NCBI RefSeq assembly: GCF_040183065.1
Contig: NC_091131.1
Coordinates: 10,758,800-10,822,799 of the forward strand
Direction: 5' to 3'
Origin: Periplaneta americana
Taxonomy: Eukaryota; Arthropoda; Insecta; Blattodea; Blattidae
Length of the DNA stretch: 64,000 nucleotides
A program made the translations under genes and the position numbers. How positions within the stretch are numbered: the first letter of the stretch is position 1; every line of letters starts with the position of its first letter. Positions 34,450 through 64,000 of the stretch are shown here, piece by piece. The notes below the pieces were generated by a model that saw only the letters and a program-made list of their open reading frames with translations, was not told the origin of the DNA and ran no database searches.

Positions 34450-35020
34450 GCACCCTGGACATGATATCCTTCACTGCACTGAAGTCATCGATTTGCATAA
34501 TTAATCATCACTTATATTCTTTATAAAATGTAATTTGTCTTGTAATCTAAATCGTTTGTTGCATTTCCAATAAATTTCTCAATGATAGCCTACCTAACTA
34601 GGGTTTCTATTAAGGAAAAAATTGAATTAAATATAAAAATTCATTTAGAATTGATTAGGAGGCCGATTATTAAACCCTGGTTGGGACGGCTATCAAATAT
34701 CTACAGGGACATCACTTTATTTTTACCAACATTTTTAACATTAACCTGGCTATACTCGGAAACACTGTTACCCCCTTCCATTACAGGAGTTTGATGTTAC
34801 TAGTGCAATATGTAAACAAATCATTTTACTAGCTATAGGAGGAAAGAAAAGTAGTGTATCCATTTATGTTACAGGGAAATACAGTATTACGATTTTCAAC
34901 TTGATCATTACTTTTACGGTATTTTATCAAAAAATAGTGGAGTAATAACTTTTTTTTTTCCACAAACTCAACTCTTCAGGCGGTTATATTCATTACGTAA
35001 TGTCTACTTTATTCATCATA
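34450..35020. other. No gene seen
   Basis: Presumably the R2-like 3' UTR to about 34580, then AT-rich DNA without a recognised feature. Confidence 0.3.
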
Positions 35021-35023
35021 TTA

Positions 35024-35350
35024 CTAACCTAATTTATTTCTGAGAATTTTGTGAGCACTTCCGTAAGAAACCCCAATTTCTACAGCTAGCTTCTTGACCG
35101 ACTTATTAGGACTTCGCTGCATCCTTTCTCTGGCATCTTCTACAGCATCTTCTGTCACCTTTGTTGGCCATCTTACACTTTTCTTCCTTTCTGTACACCC
35201 TGTTGCTCTAAATTTATCTACCAGATTAATGACGCTTCTACGAAAATATTCCGTAATGGTATAATCAGGAAAGCGTAAAAAAAACTGTTGTTCACATTCG
35301 GTTATATTGTAATTCCAGTTTCCATCATTGTCCTTCATACCTACAAACAC
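35024..35350 (-). pseudogene. DUF4817/mariner-like HTH fragment
   Basis: The minus-strand frame reads CEQQFFLRFPDYTITEYFRR, then WPTKVTEDAVEDARERMQRS and PNKSVKKLAVEIGVSYGSAH. This is a bipartite HTH as in DUF4817 or Tc1/mariner-like transposases. It ends right after the HTH (KILRNKLG), with no catalytic domain. It is best seen as a transposon remnant; a domesticated HTH gene is a less likely alternative. Confidence 0.6.
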
Positions 35351-35722
35351 TTATTTAAATAATCCTGTTAAGTACCGCACCATATTGTAGGGTACCGTAC
35401 TTTTGGTAACTCTAACCTTCACTTCTGCTCAGCCCACACAGATAAATTCAGTTATGCTACACACCATACCTGTGTGAAAATAAACTTCAATAATATAAGG
35501 TCTTTCTTTTATAGAAGATGCAACATATTTCTGAAACACACTGTACTCTGTACTGTTTACTTCACTGCTAGCAACAGCGGCCGTAAGTTTGTGTGGCGAC
35601 GTTAGCAAGGAAATTAGTGAAAGGGATGGGAGTCAAGTATACATTCAGAAACGCAGGTACAATAAAAATGCAAGGAAAAATAAAGTGATGTCCCGGTACA
35701 AAACTGTTAATTACGTAATATA

Positions 35723-36658
35723 CTTACTTACTGGCTTTTAAGGAACCCGAAGGTTCATTACCGCCCTCACATAAGCCCGCCATTGGTCCCTATCCTGAGC
35801 AAGATTAATCCAGTCCCTACAATCATATCCTACCTCCCTCAAATCCATTTAATATTATCTTCCCATCTACGTCTCGGCCTCCCCAAAGGTCTTTTGCCCT
35901 CCGGCCTCCCAACTAACACTCTATATGCATTTCTGGATTCGCCCATACGTGCTACATGCCCTGCCCATCTCAAACGTCTGGATTTAATGTTCCTAACTAT
36001 GTCAAGTGAAGAATACAATGCGTGCAGCTCTGTGTTGTGTAACTTTCTCCATTCTCCTGTAACTTCATCCCTCTTAGCCCCAAATATTTTCCTAAGAACC
36101 TTATTCTCAAACACCCTTAATCTCTGTTCCTCTCTCAAAGTGAGAGTCCAAGTTTCACAACCATACAGAACAACCGGTAATATAACTGTTTTATAAATTC
36201 TAATTTTAAGATTTTTTGACAGAAGACTAGATGACAAAAGCTTCACAACCGAATAATAACAGGCATTTCCCATATTTATTCTGTGTTTAATTTCCTCCCG
36301 AGTGTCATTTATATTTGTTACTGTTGCTCCAAGATATTTGAATTTTTCCACCTCTTCGAAGGATAAATCTCCAATTTTTATATTTCCATTTCGTACAATA
36401 TTCTGGTCACGAGACATAATCATATACTTTGTCTTTTCGGGATTTACTTCCAAACCGATCGCTTTACTTGCTTCAAGTAAAATTTCCGTGTTTTCCCTAA
36501 TCGTTTGTGTATTTTCTCCCAACATATTCACGTCATCCGCATAGACAAGAAGCTGATGTAACCCGTTCAATTCCAAACCCTGCCTGTTATCCTGAACTTT
36601 CCTATTGGCATATTCTAGAGCGAAGTTAAAAAGTAAGGTGATAGTGCATCTCCCTGCT
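35723..36658 (-). mobile_element. LINE fragment, same family as 21059-22264
   Basis: Minus strand: [36 protein letters not shown] and [18 protein letters not shown], with [12 protein letters not shown] at the end. The 3' end retains CCTTAAAAGCCAGTAAGTAA. One break separates DNIK from the last segment. Its 5' end lies 220 bp upstream of the mutarotase start codon. Confidence 0.88.
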
Positions 36659-36659
36659 T

Positions 36660-36877
36660 AAATATAGACTAATATTTTAACGATTTGTTTATGTATTAAG
36701 TAATTTTAGCACGTAATAGAAATTGTTTGGCAACAGACACTAGTTGCAGTTATCAGCTCTCTTGCAGTTATCACTTCTAGTTACGCAATAATCTGCGTGT
36801 CTCCATTGCCTAGCAACGTCGCTTCACAGTTGTCTCTTAGCTTCGTCCCCGTTTAGTTTTAATCAAAATCTGCAGGC
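36660..36877 (+). promoter_or_regulatory. Probable 5' UTR/proximal promoter of galactose mutarotase
   Basis: Only 218 bp separate the LINE at 36658 from the ATG. The segment is GC-richer near the start (CCATTGCCTAGCAACGTCGC), which resembles the X-box or NRF-like elements of some promoters, but no TATA box was seen. The role is inferred from position only. Confidence 0.35.
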
Positions 36878-61317
<24,440 letters not shown>

Positions 61318-61565
61318 CGAGTGTATTCAGACTGATAACGTTCTGGAAATGTATTGTTGCGAGCCAGACCCGTCATATTTCGAGGCTACATTCAATCCTC
61401 ATGCATGAATTGATTTAGTTCTGTGTAAATATGTGAAATATACCTACATCAATATGCAATTAATGGCATTTAAACTATTATCACGTGACCTCATTATTTC
61501 GTTTTTATCACTTGCTGAAATTTCTTAAAGCTCATACTTAAGAATGTATGAAACTAAAACAAAAA

Positions 61566-61810
61566 TTGAAGGGTTCAGAGCCATAGTGGGCCAAGCGCCA
61601 TTTATTAAAAACGGAGAAAGCAAGGGTTAAAGTTAAGTGAATACCATAGTTTAATGAAGATTGATATATCATTTAGTTTTAATGTGTGTACTTTATATTA
61701 CTTCCTATATTATGTTTCCATTGAATTATGGTAATAACTTCATTTTAACTCTTGTTTTCTACAGTTCTAGTAAATGGCGCTTGGCCCACTATGGTTCTAA
61801 ATCTTTCAAT
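61566..61810. mobile_element. MITE with long inverted termini
   Basis: The arms TTGAAGGGTTCAGAGCCATA and, inward from the right, TTGAAAGATTTAGAACCATA continue GTGGGCCAAGCGCCATTTA. A related partial copy is at 45070-45259. Confidence 0.75.
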
Positions 61811-61902
61811 TTATGTTGAATCTTTCGTTCACTACTTTTAACACTTGAATATAAATAATTGATTAAATGGCGATCTTACTCGTGTTAATTATGTAAGCAT
61901 GT

Positions 61903-61950
61903 GTGGCTTACAGCTGTTTCGGTGCTAATTGACACCATCCTCAGAGCCTA
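61903..61950 (-). ncRNA. Hammerhead ribozyme motif in PLE repeat (copy 2, best preserved)
   Basis: Minus strand: stem I GGCT/AGCC (perfect), core CTGAGGA, stem II GGTG/CACC with loop TCAATTAG, GAAA, stem III ACAGCTGT, and UA before stem I. All core positions of a minimal type I hammerhead are present. Confidence 0.75.
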
Positions 61951-62311
61951 CTAGATCTCAGCGCTATCTCAACTTCGCTGCCTGTTGTGTGGGTGCGTTC
62001 GTGTGATGAAGAGTTGTGTCAAATAGTGTGTGTGTTCTGAAATTGATCTGTGTATTGAGAATTTGATTAGGGTGTGTTTTAGTGTGTCATATTTCATATT
62101 GGTCTAGTGTGTTGAGTTTTTGGTTTTTGGGTTGTATGTGTAGGATTTCCATGTCTGTATTTATGTTATTGTATGTGTGGTTAGCATTAGTTATGTGTTC
62201 GGCATATGTAGATGTATTGTGTCCTCTGGTTATTGCTTTATGTGTTCTTTGTATCGAGTTTGGAATGATCTGCCTGTCTGTCCAATGTAGAGATAACGCT
62301 GAGATCTAGTA

Positions 62312-62357
62312 GTCTCTGAGGATGGTGTCAAGTAACACCGAAACAGCTGTAAGCCAC
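62312..62357 (+). ncRNA. Hammerhead ribozyme motif in PLE repeat (copy 3)
   Basis: Core CTGAGGA, stem II GGTG...CACC, GAAA, ACAGCTGT, UA. Stem I is GTCT against AGCC, with wobble or mismatch pairing, so it is weaker than copy 2. Confidence 0.65.
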
Positions 62358-62712
62358 ACATGCTTACATAATTAACACGAGTAAGATCGCCATTTAATCA
62401 ATTATTTACTTTCAATTTCATTTCAAATTTTTCACATTTATCTTTAGTTAACAATAGGTTGGAAAATATTACTTTTGCTGGCAATAAATAAAGAATTGGT
62501 ATATGAAAACAATTAAATAAAAATTAAATTGCATTTTAAACTTCCAAAATCTGCATATCTATACTATCAAAGACATAAGAGATGGTTGTCCCCTATCACC
62601 AATATTGTTTAACATTTATGTTAATAAAATTACTGATTAACTTTGTAGCTTCCTTACTGTGTTAATATGAGGAATTTACCTGGCTGACTAGTTTCGAAGT
62701 GATATTCTTCCA

Positions 62713-63527
62713 TGTTGAATCTTTCAACATACCCATGAGCCAACAACACTACAATGAAGAAGTGAACACAATCAAATACATAGCACAAGAAAATGGTTAC
62801 AACCCAAACATAATAGACAACATCATAAGGAACACAAAACAAAAACTCAACAAACACAAAAACACACAAAACACAACACAAACACAAGAACACAAGAAAT
62901 ACATCACACTAACATACGAAAACAAAAACACACACAAGATCGCATCCTCATTCAGAAAACAGAAATACAACATAGCATACAGAACAGAAAACACACTACA
63001 AAGACATCTCAACACACAAACAACACAAACAAATAAATACAACCACACAGGCATATACAAACTCACATGCAATAGTTGCGACAGTTTCTACATTGGACAG
63101 ACAGGCAGATCATTCCAAACTCGATACAAAGAACACATTAAAGCAATAACCAGAGGACACAATACATCTACATATGTCGAACACATAACTAATGCTAACC
63201 ACACATACAATAACATAAATACAGACATGGAAATTCTACACATACAACTCAAAAACTAAAAACTCAACACACTAGAACAATATGAAATATACAGACACAC
63301 TAAAACACATCCTAATCAAATTCTCAACACACAGATCAATTTCAGAACACACACACCATTTGACACACCTCTTCATCACACGAACGCACACACACAACAG
63401 GCAGAGAAGTTGAGATAGCGCCGAGATCCAGAAGGCTCTGAGGATGGTGTCAAGTAGCACCGAAACAGCTGTAAGTCGCACATGCTTACATAATTAACAC
63501 GAGTAAGATCGCCATTTAATCAATTAC
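62713..63527 (+). mobile_element. PLE family B copy nested in family A
   Basis: It codes IKYIAQENGYNPNIIDNIIR, YNIAYRTENTLQRHLNTQ, then NSCDSFYIGQTGRSFQTRYK, the late reverse-transcriptase and GIY-YIG endonuclease regions of a Penelope-like element. The flanks TGATATTCTTCCAT and TGATATTCTCCAT suggest the target duplication. The terminal repeat at 63406-63525 carries a hammerhead motif. It is 5'-truncated. Confidence 0.8.
63433..63480 (+). ncRNA. Hammerhead ribozyme motif in PLE repeat (copy 4)
   Basis: Stem I GGCT/AGTC (one wobble), CTGAGGA, stem II GGTG/CACC with loop TCAAGTAG, GAAA, ACAGCTGT, UA. A complete minimal hammerhead layout. Confidence 0.72.
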
Positions 63528-63640
63528 TGATATTCTCCATTGTCCGAAGCCTAGTTTAATAAAATTATCTCCGAATGGAATGACAAAGAAAAGGAAATAA
63601 TAATACTCCCACAAATTGTGATATTAAATAATATTTTTTT

Positions 63641-64000
63641 GTTATTTTTTTTTCTGATTGTCAAATGTTGACAGCAAATCCAGAATACTAATTAATTACA
63701 ATAGTTCATACATAAATTAGAAAAAATGTCTTTAAAATATAGTTTAACAGAATGGCATCTAGTTACAGATTAAGGTCAAAATTATGCCATATAGAGGATT
63801 AGATCCAAAAAGGTCCAAGGTAGTTATAAAAAACATCAGGCAACAAAAGAAAAACAGAGAGAGAGAGAAAGAGAGAACACTATAAACCATGCTCAATAAA
63901 AAAAATACTAATATTATTATAGCTGTTTTCACACTTCTTGGAATCAGTTCCCCAACATGATTTATATGTTCTTCACCTTTAACTTTAGTATTTCTTATTT
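63641..64000. other. No gene seen
   Basis: AT-rich sequence with a GAGAGA tract at 63856-63876; it may continue the LINE fragment but no frame is convincing. Confidence 0.3.

Larger units (their letters stand above)
61850..62404. mobile_element. Penelope-like element, inverted end pair
   Basis: The left part is in minus sense (61862-62290) with the reverse of the GIY-YIG C-terminal coding and tail. The right end (62300-62404) is in plus sense. Each side bears a hammerhead motif. Such snap-back pairs are known for PLEs. The copy is broken. Confidence 0.75.
62633..63555. mobile_element. PLE family A insertion with 12-bp target duplication
   Basis: It is flanked by TTAATAAAATTA at 62621-62632 and 63556-63567. 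The left end TTACTGTGTTAATATGAGGA and GACTAGTTTCGAAGTGATAT match the inverted copy at 14588-14777; the right end is GTCCGAAGCCTAG. It is mostly filled by a second PLE. Confidence 0.7.
62565..63640 (+). mobile_element. LINE reverse-transcriptase fragment interrupted by a PLE
   Basis: The frame before the insert reads IRDGCPLSPILFNIYVNKI, reverse-transcriptase motif 4 of non-LTR elements. After the insert it continues NKIISEWNDKEKEIIILPQ. The two sides share the target duplication TTAATAAAATTA. Confidence 0.65.

Overview
This is a window of a repeat-rich, AT-rich animal genome, most likely a large-genome hemimetabolous insect such as a cockroach or relative (Blattodea). The reasons are an insect-type chemosensory ionotropic receptor, host genes broken into small GC-richer exons by multi-kilobase introns, canonical GT-AG splice sites, and many insect-type mobile elements. 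The order assignment is inference; nothing in the sequence names a species.

Four protein-coding loci can be supported. (1) At 3657-7037 (+) lie the last two coding exons of an ionotropic receptor, closest in style to the IR75 group; earlier exons are outside the window. (2) At 20255-26920 (-) is a complete adenosine kinase in three exons (370 aa). (3) At 27868-30325 (+) is a two-exon MADF-BESS protein inside a decayed PIF/Harbinger DNA transposon, whose transposase runs on the opposite strand and is interlocked with it. (4) At 36878-61317 (+) is a complete galactose mutarotase (aldose 1-epimerase) in seven exons (400 aa), with an extra acidic, proline-rich stretch of about 45 residues not found in vertebrate GALM.

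The rest is mostly mobile DNA, much of it datable by nesting. A mariner (1.5-2.8 kb), a Tigger/pogo (19.2-20.2 kb), two hAT elements with 8-bp target duplications, Harbinger-type MITEs with 3-bp duplications and several foldback MITEs are present. Three families of tRNA-derived SINE have clear target duplications, and several other tRNA-headed repeats occur. Non-LTR retrotransposons include one family at three places (0.4, 21 and 36 kb), an R2-like C-terminus, and Jockey/CR1-like tails. Penelope-like elements (PLEs) with GIY-YIG endonuclease domains occur at 28, 32 and 62-63 kb. Four of their terminal repeats contain a recognisable hammerhead ribozyme core.

The galactose mutarotase introns hold a 905-bp near-perfect palindrome, two long ATTC-type arrays, and a 162-bp minisatellite whose period is a multiple of three, so it reads as a spurious 403-aa ORF. 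Adenosine kinase and mutarotase have no obvious functional tie beyond being cytosolic sugar or nucleoside metabolic enzymes. The most unusual items are the ribozyme-bearing PLE repeats, the interlocked Harbinger gene pair, the mutarotase insertion, and a LINE inserted 23 bp from an adenosine kinase splice acceptor.
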